Source of the DNA: Homarus americanus
Taxonomy: Eukaryota > Arthropoda > Malacostraca > Decapoda > Nephropidae
DNA: 64,000 nucleotides
Direction of reading: 5' to 3'
Assembly: GCF_018991925.1 (NCBI RefSeq)
Contig: NW_024722158.1
Location: 9,242,420-9,306,419, forward strand
The position numbers were made by a program, and so were the translations under genes. Positions 14,188 to 28,082 of the stretch are shown piece after piece (the stretch's first letter is position 1; each line of letters starts with the position of its first letter). The notes beneath the pieces are model-generated. The model had not been told where the DNA came from. It did no database searches and saw only the letters and a program-made list of their open reading frames with translations.

Positions 14188-14391
14188 TACAAAAAAATGT
14201 TTTGTACCCTTGGGTCTGACGGCCTTCGCAACGATCACTGACTGATGCCATGTTCATTTGGTTAGGTTGGTACTACTGATTGTGGAGAATTGTGTAACAC
14301 AGGAGGAACGAGAACACGATAAGGGCATATGGGGAGAGAATTCAAAACGTTGATCAAGGCAGCTTCACTCCTCTAGTGTTCATAACCTCTG

Positions 14392-14775
14392 GTGGGATGG
14401 GATCAAGGCGCAAGATGTTTCTACGCCAGACTCGCGGAGGTGATCTCCGAACAGGCCAGCGCCAGAAGTTGTTACAGCCTGGATGAGATGTCGATTGTCT
14501 TTCTCTCTCCTTCGGTCGCTTTGTTCTGCCTCAGGGAAACGAGAGCTTCTGCCCCAATGCCGACAACTGCTGCTGATATTGACTATGAGGCTACTGTCAT
14601 TGAATGCCGCATAGATCTGCGGCTCAACTAATTCAACACAGATAGGTTAGCTTAATGTATTAGGATATTTAATATATGTAATAAAATGGCGGCGAAGGTG
14701 TGGCTAGCTGGGGGAGGCTGGAGGCCACGTTTAAAAAAATAGTAGTAGGAAAGGAGTAGGAAAGGAGTAGGAAAG

Positions 14776-14776
<1 letters not shown>
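14392..14776. repeat. duplicated module, copy 1
   Basis: A module of about 280-300 bp, with recognisable homology from GATCTCCGAACAG at about 14440. It carries a GATGAGATGTCGA block, a GCGGCTCAACTAATT block and a GGCGAAGGTG block, then an oligo-A stretch and GTA/TAG repeats. Copy 2 follows at 14818. The oligo-A plus TAG tail suggests retroposed origin. I see no Pol III boxes. A 79-codon frame exists in this copy only. Confidence 0.75.

Positions 14777-14808
<32 letters not shown>
14777..14808. repeat. (GTA)n microsatellite
   Basis: A GTA/TAG trinucleotide tract at the tail of module copy 1. Confidence 0.95.
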
Positions 14809-14811
14809 CTG

Positions 14812-15068
14812 ATCTCCGAACAGAAGCAAGCCCAGAAGTTATGTCACAGCCTGGATGAGATGTCGACTGTCCTTCTCCTCGGTCGGCTTTGCTCTGCCTC
14901 AGGGAACAGGCTTCTGCCCAATTCGTCAACTGCTGCAGTCACCGGAACTGATCGATCTGCGGCTCAACTAATTTAACACAGATAGGATAGTTGCTTATGT
15001 ATTAGGATATTTAATATTAAGGTAAATAAATGGTGGCGAAGGTGGCTATTGGGGAGGCTGAGGCCAAG
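14812..15068. repeat. duplicated module, copy 2
   Basis: Same order of blocks as the module at 14392 (GATCTCCGAACAG, GATGAGATGTCGA, GCGGCTCAACTAATT, GGCGAAGGTGGCTA) but with several small deletions. It again ends in oligo-A followed by TAG repeats. Confidence 0.8.
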
Positions 15069-15082
15069 TAAAAAAAAAAAAA

Positions 15083-15159
<77 letters not shown>

Positions 15160-15169
15160 TCATCATCAT
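15069..15169. repeat. poly-A, (GTA)n, (CAT)n compound microsatellite
   Basis: 15 A residues, then about 25 GTA units to 15159, then CAT units. It forms the tail of module copy 2. Confidence 0.97.
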
Positions 15170-15292
15170 TGTATTACTAATTATTAACAATATTTTAAAT
15201 TTCAATTAAAAATGAACTCACAACACGTTTCATATAACACTGTGCCTCTCACAACATGACTGGTCGCTGGAGTAGTGTTAATGTGGCAGCAT

Positions 15293-15431
<139 letters not shown>

Positions 15432-15593
15432 CAGCAGCAGACGCCACGATGTAAACAAAGTGAGATTTCCGGGAGATTTATTTTGGTGGTAAGAGGAACT
15501 AACCTAGGCACAAAATAAAGAGGTGGGAAGAGTGAGTGATGGCTGGATCTTGTAAGGTGGCAAAGGATAGATTATATCTCATGGTTAGGTTAC

Positions 15594-15645
15594 GCTAGGT
15601 TAGGTTAGGTTAGGTTAGGTTAGGTTAGGTTAGGTTAGGTTAGGT
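15594..15645. repeat. interstitial (TTAGG)n tract
   Basis: About 10 perfect TTAGG units, the arthropod telomere repeat, on the plus strand. The flanks are unique sequence, so this is interstitial. Confidence 0.95.
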
Positions 15646-15779
15646 AGAAAAATCATGAAAAGTAGATAAGGAAGATTCTACAGCTGCTGATGGGGTAGGA
15701 AGCGACCTCCCACTCTGACTGTGTAGACGAACATCTGCAGGAGGTGATCGGCGGAAGTGAGATTGAATGAGAGGAGATT

Positions 15780-16065
15780 ACCAAAGTTCTCCGGAGTGTG
15801 AGAGAGAGGCCAGGGAGCCACAAATCTGGCTCTAGCCGGATAGGAGAGAGAGAGAGAGAGGCCAGGGGCCCACACATCTGACTCTAGCAAGAAAGGAGAG
15901 GAAGGAGGAGAGACCAGGGGAGCCACATCAGCTCTGTAGCCAGATAGGAGAGAGGCCAGGAAGCCACATCCGACTCTGGTCAGATAGGAGAGAGAGAGGC
16001 CAGGGAGCCACACATCTGACTCTAGCCAGATAAGAGAGGGAAGGGAGAGAGAGGAAACGGAGCCA
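15780..16065. repeat. ~45-bp purine-rich minisatellite
   Basis: About six degenerate units, each with AGAGAGGCCAGG, GAGCCACA and CTGACTCTAGCCAGATAGG segments. The minus-strand 111-codon frame over it is repeat-derived. Confidence 0.88.
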
Positions 16066-16497
16066 CTGGACCTCTCACTCTAAAACACACACACGTGAAG
16101 GCCACTCCATTAACGGGGTCAGTATACATTGAGAGTGCATAATAGAATCACACAGAAGAAGTAGTTTCAACAGATATGAACCTGAGATGTAACAGAGGAG
16201 TGAGATAATATCCCCCCCTATTTTACCCTTTATCAATTGTTTTCCCAAAAGGAGAAAATGAAAGAATTCGTGTGAGTTGACTATGTGGAAAGGTCGTCTT
16301 TTAGTGAGAGAGACTTTATATAGGGCCGTAGAGGCTGTCCTTACATACAGTGGAACAACAAGTAAGTCCTATTAGTAGGAATCATAGTTAACATTTTGCA
16401 GTGGCTGGATGCTGAGTGATGTATTGTCTTAAATTATGATGAAATAAACTACGTGAAACCTTAGGTAAAATAACTTACGGTTGTTGATGTAATGATG
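16066..16497. other. unique sequence, nothing recognised
   Basis: AT-rich spacer between the minisatellite and telomere-like tracts. No gene seen. Confidence 0.6.
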
Positions 16498-16707
16498 TAA
16501 CGTAACCTAACATAACCTAACCAAAACTAACCTAACCAACAATAACCTAACCTAACCTAACTTAACCTAACCCAAAGTAATCTAATCTAAAACTAATCTT
16601 ATGTAGTATATTATGGGAAAAATAAAACAGTATAGCTTCACACGAGTCTAACCTAACCTAACCTAACCTAACCTAACCTAACCTAACCTAACCTAACCTA
16701 ACCTAAC
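16498..16707. repeat. (CCTAA)n telomere-like tracts
   Basis: A degenerate block at 16498-16570 and a near-perfect block of about 12 CCTAA units at 16647-16707, separated by unique DNA. The orientation is opposite to the 15594 tract. Confidence 0.93.
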
Positions 16708-17155
16708 CAATATTATAAAGGATCTGTCTTTGATGAAAATTAACCTTACAGTAATAAACAACCTCATTTCACTTAATCATAAAACTAGTTCTAGAGACCT
16801 TACGATTGGTCCATCAGATACAGCCAATGTAATAAACAGAGTTATGATTGGTGAAAAGACCGGCAGGTGAGGTTGGGTGGAACACGTATAGGGTATGACG
16901 TCATATGAGCAAAGAGTTTAAAATGCATCGTAACTCTGAAATCTTATTGTGTCTTCACGCATAAGGGATTGATCCTCGAGCCAAGAAAGACGAAGGGACT
17001 TGTGATAGGTATTGGACTCATGTTATTGGAGTCAAGTTAATATAGATAAGACGGAAATATCTGAAGCATCGATGGTGTATACTGACAACACTTATGGGTG
17101 ACAATGTGATGGGGGTAATGTTATTTTGTGTTTGGCTACATCATATAGGGCAGAC
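16708..17155. other. unique sequence, nothing recognised
   Basis: Single-copy-looking DNA with no open frame or motif I can interpret. Confidence 0.6.
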
Positions 17156-17177
17156 AGACAGACAAGGAAGGAAGGAA

Positions 17178-17229
<52 letters not shown>
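17156..17229. repeat. compound (GACA)n(GGAA)n(CA)n microsatellite
   Basis: Three adjoining simple repeats. The CA part covers about 17180-17229. Confidence 0.96.
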
Positions 17230-17231
<2 letters not shown>

Positions 17232-17339
17232 CTTACACATAATTCCCTCTACTAATAAACTGTGTATGATACAGCCACAAACTTTGGCCTTTTGATCATA
17301 CAAAAAATCTATATAAGTTGAACATTTAAACGTGGTATA

Positions 17340-17570
17340 CCTTAACCTAACCTAACCTAACTTAACCTAACCTAACCTAACTTAAAATAACCATAACTGA
17401 TTTAACCTAACCCAATCTAACTCCTAAAGTAACCCAACCCAACTAGAGCTAACCCATTTCTAAACTATCCCAACCCAGCCCAATCTAGATTTACCTAGCT
17501 TAACCTAGATTAACCTAACCTAGCCTAACCTAACTCAACCTAAAATAACCTAACCTAACCAAACCTAAAT
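17340..17570. repeat. degenerate (CCTAA)n block
   Basis: Clusters of CCTAA with CCCAA, CCTAG and CTTAA variants over 230 bp, an old decayed telomere-like array. Confidence 0.9.
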
Positions 17571-17829
17571 AAGCCTTTTTTGGGGTAACTCGAGAGAAAT
17601 CCTTCCTGACTACATGCACAAATGGGGTGAGAGGGAGGGAGCCGACGCCCGTGTTGGGGTTACCTGTACAATAACTTCTACTTTTGTTTCTCAGTTTTCC
17701 ATCGAGTATTCGGGATATTTACTTATATTTTAATAGTTTTTGAGTTATATTGTGAAAGTTTTAATTGGTAGTGGAGTTTGTAGAGTATTGGGTTCTATAT
17801 GACTTTTATTTTTGTGTTATGTAAGTGTT

Positions 17830-18150
17830 GGTGAGGGTAGAGGTAAGAACCAGACAGACTGTGAAGAGCTTCAGAAGGATCTCTGTCAGGTTCAAAAATG
17901 GTCGAAGAAATGGCTGCTACGATTCAATGTTACGAAGAGTAAGAGGCTGCACCTGGGACGTACCAACAGTAAGGAGGCGTATCATATGTTGCAACGGGAC
18001 GAAGAAACTGCATTGATAGAGACCGAATGTGAAAAGGAACTGTGTGTGTTTATGTTGACAATGAACTGAAGTTCTTGGGCCATTGTAAGAAGAGGGTGAA
18101 TGAAGCAACTAAACATCTAGGTCTTATAAGAAGGTCGTTCGGATATCTAG
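17830..18150 (+). pseudogene. non-LTR reverse transcriptase fragment (frameshifted)
   Basis: The translated segment follows the thumb/connection part of a Jockey/CR1-type RT. LQKDLCQVQKWSKKWLLRFN is followed by KSKRLHLGRTN, then ETECEKELCVF. A 2-bp insertion near 18053 shifts the frame; the second frame continues as VDNELKFLGHCKKRVNEATK and LGLIRRSFGYL, which is the usual next block of this family. It is therefore one decayed coding region, not two genes. The catalytic YxDD part is missing upstream. RNA-directed DNA polymerase is the known role of the family. This copy cannot be functional. Confidence 0.82.
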
Positions 18151-18180
18151 GTTAGGTTAGGTTAGGTTAGTACTGATGAT
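18151..18180. repeat. short (TTAGG)n tract
   Basis: About four to five GGTTA units directly downstream of the RT remnant. Confidence 0.85.
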
Positions 18181-18312
18181 GTTGGCCTATAATGGCCACC
18201 TGACTAATGGCACCGGTCCACTACCTCTACCACTTATAATTAAGGAGAAAAATTATGATATGTATTGAAATTGTTGTTAGAACACAATAACCATAAAGAA
18301 TATAGTGCTATA

Positions 18313-20079
<1,767 letters not shown>

Positions 20080-20081
20080 AG

Positions 20082-20105
20082 TGGTTGTGTGTGTGTGTGT
20101 GTGGT

Positions 20106-20167
<62 letters not shown>
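20082..20167. repeat. (GT)n microsatellite
   Basis: An 86-bp TG tract with one TTGTGA interruption. On the minus strand it is the (CA)n bordering the 5' end of LINE-B copy a. Confidence 0.97.
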
Positions 20168-20814
20168 ACTTTGAATTAATTTTCAATTATACCAAAAGGC
20201 TAAAACTCATTGAACAGTGTCGTATTTTTCTTTACCTGTGAGAATATTTTCATCGTTAGTAAATATAGAAAATACAGTGGCTTCACCAGTGAGAGTTACA
20301 GGTAGTTACATTTAATACAGTAAATATTCCTCAAAGCTTCCCGTAAGGCTCATGGGGGAAGACTCTTTTTGACGCAGGTACTGACGCATAAGTCTTCGTT
20401 TAATTTGAAGAAAAAAGTTCAAACAAATATGATAAGTTGTGTTGGTCAGCGTTGAGACTAGAATACGTTTATAGTTAATGGGAACGAACGAGGAAAACTT
20501 TGTAAACTTTGTACATAATGTTGAATAAAAGTAGAAGTTTTGAATACTTTGGTCAGAGTTAAATACGTAATTGGCATTATATTTCAAGTAGACTTTATTG
20601 TTGTGTTACTATTTGTGGTGAAGGTATTTTACTGGTGTACCAAAAGCTTATGATGTGGTTTTTGTCTTCTACATTGGAACATTGTTATCACTCGATAATC
20701 TTCAGTACTCTTGGCCTTGGTCTATTGATAGGTGGCTTTTATGCCGTGTTTTTTTAGCTGTTGTGTATTATATTTTTTGACTATTTTTTCATGTTTTGGG
20801 GTAATTTTGATGCC
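20168..20814. other. unique sequence, nothing recognised
   Basis: AT-rich spacer between two head-to-head LINE-B copies. A 91-codon minus-strand frame (20312-20587) has no family I recognise. Confidence 0.55.
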
Positions 20815-21310
20815 ACACACACACTGTGGGGGTTTCAGTGGACAACACCGCACCAGACTACTCATCGCTACAAGGCACCCTGGACAGGCTACAGGCATGG
20901 ACTACGGAGAACAAGGTCACCATCAACCACACCAAAACCGTAGTCATGCATATCAATACCGCCACCACTCCAGTGCAAGCCCCAGCAGTCACAGTGGGTG
21001 CCCATCCTCTCCAGCTGGTGCAGTCTGCCAAACTCCTGGGTGCAACTATAGACAACAAACTTGACTGAAAGGCCCATGTAAATAACACAGTCAAGGCAGC
21101 CTCGTACGACTTAGGTCACTTGGGACCCCCACGCCAGAGCTGAGGACCATCTACAGCGCCTTTATTCTCCCCAAACTTACATATGCGTCACCAGCCTGGT
21201 CGTCTTCTCTCAACTCCACCCAACAACCCTCAGCTAGAGAAGGTACAGAAATGGGCCTGCAGAATCATGCTCGGCTGCAACTCTATTAATAAACCGTTTA
21301 TTATTATTAT

Positions 21311-21315
<5 letters not shown>
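20815..21315 (+). mobile_element. LINE-B copy b (+ strand, internally deleted)
   Basis: Begins at a short CACACACAC run. It then encodes VSVDNTAPDYSSLQGTLDRL and LLGATIDNKLD, directly downstream of where YxDD would be. TGA at 21066 replaces the family's Trp codon. KAHVNNTVKAASYD and LEKVQKWACRIMLG blocks follow. Most of the C-terminal domain is then missing, and the copy jumps to the AATAAACCGTTTATT 3' end, a short (ATT)n and a 46-bp (AC)n. Orientation is opposite to copy a. Confidence 0.88.

Positions 21316-21361
<46 letters not shown>
21315..21361. repeat. (CA)n microsatellite
   Basis: A pure CA tract directly after the (ATT)n tail of LINE-B copy b. Confidence 0.97.
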
Positions 21362-21365
<4 letters not shown>

Positions 21366-21955
21366 TAAAAGCATAGTTGAAGGCTTTGAAGTAGTTCAAT
21401 ATAATTAGCAAGAGAAAACAGGGTATCAGTTTAATTCCACACCTCCTAAGTTGAATGGGATTGTAATTATAACTTGTTTTCTCAAATTTTTCTTTGTGTA
21501 AGGGATTTGTTTCCCCATTGTGTGGTTCCTAATATGTGATGAGAAACAGCGTAAATAGATATAAACTAATCATATTATGTGACCCAGCAGTAGAGGCCAG
21601 ATATCACCACGTACTTGTTCAAGGGATTTTGTCCACAACTGTACACGATAATTGTCGCGCCTTGAGATCGATGATGGCCAGTCCTACGCCTACCTCGTTG
21701 GGAACTGTTGATGGTACGTTACAACTGCTGCCAACATCACCCATTTGGTTAGTTAAGAAGCTGTGTAAACATGAATCAAGACGACTGGATGAATCACCAC
21801 AACACTCGCTGGTCGTTATCCTTACCACACGATCCGATTATCGATCACCATCCAGGTCACTAATTAGAGCCGGGCAGACTCGAAGCAAATGAGGTAATGC
21901 AGCTCAACCCTGCCTGGGAACCAATGCTACGACCTCTCTCTTGCAAGGTAATATT
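21362..21955. other. unique sequence with a 118-codon open frame
   Basis: The open frame at 21536-21892 (+) encodes a basic, Ser/Arg/Leu-rich 118-residue peptide. It has no signal peptide, membrane segment or motif I recognise, and is flanked by LINE fragments. A chance frame is more likely than a gene. Confidence 0.45.
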
Positions 21956-21956
21956 G

Positions 21957-22522
21957 ATAACACACACACACGCCTAGAAAAAGTGCAAAAGAGGGCATGC
22001 AAAATTATTCTCTCCCCTTCCTACTCCACATATCAAGAAGCGCTCAACACACTGACCCTCTCGGCTCTATCTGACCATCACCACGACCTCATCTGCAAAT
22101 TTGGTGAGAAGCTTCTGCACCATCCTCGACACCGGCTCCTACTACCACCCGCGATCCCTCGTCTGCGCATTGCTGTTCGACACCACAACCGAATCCAGCC
22201 CATACCAGGACATACTGATCGCTATAAGAACAACCCAGTCCCAACCATTGTAAAAATTATCAATCACTTGTAATCAACCAGTGTATTCACTCCCAGTCAA
22301 TCTTACATATTTGTAATGTCACTATGATGAAATGCCCTGTTGTACGACTTTCTCCCCACTTAGTTATTATATATCATATTCGTATCACATATGTTACTTG
22401 TATATTACTTGTCAATCAAGAGACCCATTCCCCAATTATGTAACTGTACATTTTCATCCTTCCGGCTGCCATGCTCTTTCAGTAAACTGTTAATTATTAT
22501 TATTATTATTATTATTACTATT

Positions 22523-22526
<4 letters not shown>
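21957..22526 (+). mobile_element. LINE-B copy c (3' fragment)
   Basis: Joined at its 5' end to ACACACACAC. It carries the C-terminal coding block (LEKVQKRACKIIL through DRYKNNPVPTIVKIINHL, stop at 22271-22273). About 215 bp of 3' UTR ends in CAGTAAACTGTTAATT, then (ATT)n and a 48-bp (AC)n. The coding block is intact over 100 codons. The RT domain is missing. Confidence 0.9.

Positions 22527-22574
<48 letters not shown>
22526..22574. repeat. (CA)n microsatellite
   Basis: A pure CA tract immediately 3' of the (ATT)n tail of LINE-B copy c. Confidence 0.97.
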
Positions 22575-22575
<1 letters not shown>

Positions 22576-23770
22576 AGAATAATATAACCTCTTGCATGAT
22601 GACAGAGGCTGTACAGCAAAGTGGTCGTGTTGTTACCCAAATAAGGCCACATAGGGTAACACCACTAAGACTATACAGGTAACTGCAGGAACAAGACTCT
22701 TGAACCTGAGGTAAGTTGGTCGTTGGCGGTGTTTACCTGTCATCAAAAACACTTTTTCCTCGACCCCCCCCCCAAAAAAAAAATTAGAGAAAAAAAGAAC
22801 ATTAGTTTCTGAAACCAACAATTAGGAACAAATTGAAATTGTTTATCAAGAATCCTACATCAAATCATCGCAGTTACATGTATTATAAGCATGAAGTAAT
22901 TCATTTAAGATAAGTAAGAACAAAAACATTAGTTCCCCAAACTACCATCTGAGGTCAAATTGATTTAAGAAATAATGAGCATTGCAAGATACCAAGAGCA
23001 AGTATATTAAAAATCCAGCAGTTTTGTGACAACGTAACTCCTGTACTATAACTTGGCCATTAACACTGAAAACCAAACCCAAATTGTTCCAAAACAAGTT
23101 TTTGGTTCATAATATGGTTTGACTTCACCACAGATCAAGAAACACTACAGTGACCATTGCCAAGGCGTGTGAACTGAAGACTTCCTGCACGTGAACTGAG
23201 ACATTGTAAATATACAGATTATTAGTTCTCATTACGCCCACCAGAGGAACATATTGCTTGTGTTAAATGAACTCCAAATTAAAAGCAAAGTGAGTTGTTC
23301 AATGTTAAGAATAAGAACAAGTTTTCAATATAATCACAAGGAGACGGTATTACTAAAACAATATGGCTGACGATACCTGAAGACAAGGTAGCCTAATTAA
23401 CTTTAATATTCTGAAAACTTGTACCCATGAAAGCAGATAAAGTTACCTCACATGTCTGTAACAGGAGATGTCTGGAATTATGTTAAATGATAAGCGTAAT
23501 ATAAAAGCCTGTGAGCGTTCTTGTCAGTTTCCGTGTTCACTTTAAGCCAAGGTCATCTACCACCAACCCACTTCTCAACCCCACCTTCTAGACTACAAGA
23601 CAGGAACATTACACCTGCCCTATATATTCATCTACGTCCTCTCCAGTCTGCTCTCCTGCACGGCCACACACCAATCCGTATGGCGCCGTCCACTTAATTT
23701 TTCCAGCCGCGCACATCTTCGGCGACATACTGTATGTCTTCCTCTTGGTAAACTGGGAGAGAGGTCACGT
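22575..23770. other. unique sequence, nothing recognised
   Basis: About 1.2 kb of AT-rich sequence without convincing open frames. Homopolymer C and A runs sit at 22765-22785. Confidence 0.6.
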
Positions 23771-23905
23771 GGTAGCGGGACAACAGGACACATGGTCGGG
23801 GGACAACAGAAGGACACGTGGACCGGAGCACAACAAAAGGAAACGTGGCCAGGGGACAACAGAAGGACACATGGCCAGGGGACAACAGAAGGACCGTGGC
23901 CGGGT
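23771..23905. repeat. ~26-bp minisatellite
   Basis: About five units of GGACAACAGAAGGACA plus CGTGGCCGGG-type sequence. The minus-strand Pro/Cys-rich frame is repeat-derived. Confidence 0.85.
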
Positions 23906-23921
23906 GATAAATGTGTTTTTG

Positions 23922-25936
23922 TCAAGTTTTACCTAAGAGTCATAACATTTATATAGTGTTTTGTTGACAAAATTAAGAAGCTTTTTATTGCCTACTTTTG
24001 ATACACATCCTCACATTGTCTTAATACTAATACACATAACATTCCTTCCATACTGAGTGTTATGTACAAAATAAAGGAAGATGAAGAAATAGAAGATCTG
24101 GTGACCATCAGGACCCGGCCATGGGGTCAACCAACTCACCTTCACGCTCCCTACTTAATAATATCTCCAACATTTATATTAACTCACACCACATATAACC
24201 ACACCAACATAACACCTACTGACACACCTACATACATGATACAACTTCCAACATTACACTTTTACATCACCGTCTCGAGGCTTACCAAGACTACCAACTT
24301 GGGTTAAGATATTATTGACTGACCTCCTGTGTGATATATGACACATTCAGCAAGACACGGGACACACAATTATAAGTGATACAGCCTGTAGTATTGTATG
24401 AGGAAATGACTTACCTAACTTAACCTAATGCTACCCTGACGCTAACCTAACCTAACGCTAACCTAACCGAACCCAACCTAACGCTAAGCTGACGATAACC
24501 TAACCAATCTTAACCTAATCCACCACCCAGGTAACGTTAGGGTTATTGATTATCAGGAGAAACATTACTGAAATGGTCTAATCTTCAGGTGATCTGAGAG
24601 TTGTGTTAGAGGCTAATGATTACTAAGGCATATAGAAGAAAGTTTATGTGGTGTATGATATTGATGTTATGATGTATTACTATGCTTAAACCCTTTGAGT
24701 ACTGAACCCCTAGACGACGATGAGTACTTAAACCCCTAGACGATGATGATGACAACTCTTTGACTACTGTGACTTAAACACTTGATTATGATGACTTAAC
24801 CCTTAGACGATGAAGACTTAACCATTTGATTGTGATGACTAAACCCCTTGATTATGATGATTTAACCCCTAGACGACGGTAATTTAAGCCCTAGACGACG
24901 ACGATGACTTAACCCCTTGACTACGATGATTTTACCCCTATACTACGATGAATTAACGCCTTGAGTACGATGACTTAATCCCTTGAGTACAATGGCAAAA
25001 CTAATGCGGACGATGACTTACCCATTCAATACGATAACTTAATCCCTTGACTACATTAACTTAATGCCTAATTTACGATAATTCTTTAATCCCATGACAA
25101 CGATGACTTTCAAGTACGACGAATTAACCCCTTGAGTACAATGACTTCAGCCCTTGAGTACGATGACTTAACCTTTGAATACGATAACATAACCTCTTGA
25201 GTACAATGGGTTAATCCCTTGACTACGATGACTTAACCTTTCAAGTTCTATAACATCCCTTTGATTACAGTGACTTAACCCCTTGAAGTCCTGAAGAAAA
25301 AATCCTCGTACTCAGGTGGTTAAGCTCGTAGCCTAGGCTAATGCAGACACTAGTGGTCAGTAGATGATTTTATCGTCAGGTAACACACACACCTGAAACA
25401 ATGGTCTAATGATACTAAGACTCGTCGGGTGGTCACCTGTTGGGGACCATAAGACAGGTGTTGTGTCTCGTACCTGTTTCTTCAGGTGTCTGGTGAAGCG
25501 ATTATATCAATATTCAAATTCTTGTTATAAACACTCATTCTGTCAGCCAGTCAGAGCGTATAATCAGACTAATGGTGTTATCAATTTTCTCCTTAATTAT
25601 ACACCTTACCTGACTTTAAAGTAATGAGTACTTATAAATGGTTGAATTTTCAGTCCCTGTCGATTAAAAATAGACTTTAACGAGTTATAGTAGTACTGAT
25701 TCATATGAAACTAATTACTTCCAATTTCTACCTGAAAAAGATCTTGAATATTTTAATCTGAAATTATCAGTTCAGTTACACCAAAAGCTTCCTCGTTAAC
25801 AAGACCATCTCCTATAAATATTATTGACGTGTTCAATCCTGTAATTGAATCTATGAATAATTATAATACGTCATCAAAATAATTTTTGAATTAAGTTAGT
25901 ATTTTCTACCTCCTCTGTCCAGCTTATAACGTAAAC
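23922..25936 (+). repeat. 2-kb segment, direct copy A
   Basis: The segment contains, in order, a TTTTACCTAAG start block, a block with CAACTTCCAACATTACACTT, a telomere-like CCTAA region (about 24412-24530), a single inverted-arm motif (24541-24594), a degenerate GATGACTTAACCCCTTGAGT array (about 24690-25290), and a conserved tail with CACACACACCTGAAACAATG. No coding sequence is recognised; the 60-70 codon frames shared by copies are not family matches. Confidence 0.93.
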
Positions 25937-28082
25937 CAAGTTTTACCTAAGATTCATAACATTTATATTGCGTTTCGTTGATAAAAGTAAGAAGCTTTTT
26001 AATGCCTACTGGTGGCACACATCCGCACATTGTCTTAATACCAATAGACATAATATTCCTTCCATACCGAGTGTTATGTAAAAACTAAAGAGAGCCAGGA
26101 TTAGGAGTGTTGACCTGGTGACCATCAGGACCCGGCCATGGGATCAACCAACTCGCCTCCACGCTCCCCTACTTAATAATGCCTCCAACATTTATATTAA
26201 CTCACACCACATATAACCACACCAACATAACACCTACTGACACACCTACATACATGATACAACTTCCAACATTACACTTCTACATCACCGTCTCGAGGCT
26301 TACCAAGACTGATGACTTGGGTTAAGATATTATTGACTGACCTCCTGTGTGATATATGACACATTCAGGAAGACACGGGACACACAATTATAAGTGATAC
26401 AGCCTGTAGTATTGTATGAGGAGATGACTTACCTAACTTAACCTAAAGCTAACCTAACGCTAACCTAATCGAATCAAATTTTATCTAATCTAACGCTAAC
26501 CTGAACTAACGTTAACGCCAATATAACGTTAACGCTAACCTAACCTAACCTAACCTAACATAACCTAACGCTAACCTAACCTAACGTTAACCTAGTCAAA
26601 CCTAATCTGCCACCCAGGTAACGTTAGGGTTATTGATTATCAGGAGAAACAATATTGAGGTGGTCTAATCTTCAGGTGATCCGAGAGTTGTGTTAGAGGC
26701 TAATGATCACTTAAGCGACGATGACTTACCCCGTTGAGTACGGTCGTTAAACCATGAGTATAATAACTTAACTGCTTGAGTAAAACGATTTAACCCCTAG
26801 ACTACGATGATTTAACCCCTTGAGTACAAGGACTTAGCCCCTTGACGACAATGATTTGATCCGTTGATTATGATGACTTAACCACGAAAAGACAATGACT
26901 TAACCCCTTGTTTATGATAACTTAACCCCTATACTACGATGAATTAACGCCTTGAGTACGATGACTTAATCCTTCGAATTCAATTACTTAACCCTTTGAA
27001 TACGATGCTTTAACCCCATAATTACAATTATATATCCCCTTGAGTGCAATGACTAAATCCCTTGCGTACGATTATTTAACCCCTGAGTACAATAACTTCA
27101 CCCCTTGAGTACAATGTCTTTACCCCTTGAGTACAATCGCTAAATCCCTTTCGGACGATGACTTAACCCTTCAATACGATAACTTAATCCCTTGACTACA
27201 TTGACTTAATGCCTAATTTACGATAATTCTTTAACCCCATGACTACAATGAATATCAAGTACGATGAATTAACCCCTTGAGTACAATCACTTCAGCCCTT
27301 CAGTACGATGACTTAACCTTTGAATACGATAACTTAACCTCTTGAGTACAATGGGTTAATCCCTTGACTACGATGACTTAACCTTTCAAGTTCTATGACA
27401 TCCCTTTGATTACAGTGACTTAACCCCCTGAAGTCCAGAAGAAAAAATCCTCGTACTCAAGTGGTTAAGCTCGTAGCCTAGGCTAAAACAGACACTAGTG
27501 GTCAGAAGATGATTTTAACATCAGGTAACACACACACCTGAAACAATGGTCTAATGATACTAAGACTCGTCGGGTGGTCACCTGTTGGGGACCATAAGAC
27601 AGGTGTTGTGTCTCGTACCTGTTTCTTCAGGTGTCTGCTGTAGCGATTATATCAATATTCAAATTCCTGGTTATAAACACTCTTTCTGTCAGCCAGTCAG
27701 AGCGTATAATCAGACTAATGGTGTTATCAATTATCTCCTTAATTATACACCTTACCTGACTTTAAAGTAATGAGTACTTATAAATGGTTGAATTTTCAGT
27801 CCCTGTCGATTAAAAATAGACTTTAACGAGTTATAGTAGTACTGATTCATATGAAACTAATTACTTCCAATTTCTACCTGAAAAAGATCTTGTATATTTT
27901 AATCTGAAATTATCAGTTTAGTTACACCAAAAGTTTCCTCGTTAACAAGACCATCTCCTATAAATATTATTGACGTGTTCAATCCTGTAATTGAATCTAT
28001 CAATAATTATAATACGTCATCAAAATAGTTTGTGAATTAAGTTAGTATTTTCTACCTCCTCTGTTCAGCTTATAACGTAAAC
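25937..28082 (+). repeat. 2-kb segment, direct copy B
   Basis: Same block order as copy A, 2146 bp long. Its GATGACTTAACC array (about 26700-27430) has a different arrangement, starting with CACTTAAGCGACGATG. The telomere-like block is at about 26430-26610 and the single arm at about 26633-26685. Confidence 0.93.

Noticed and set aside
15594..17570. A true chromosome end
   Set aside because: TTAGG and CCTAA tracts are short, occur in both orientations and are embedded between unique sequence and transposons all along the window.
24062..24307. 81-codon frame conserved among the 2-kb copies
   Set aside because: The related region is open in some copies on either strand, but frames and lengths are not preserved. 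The conservation is that of the DNA segment.
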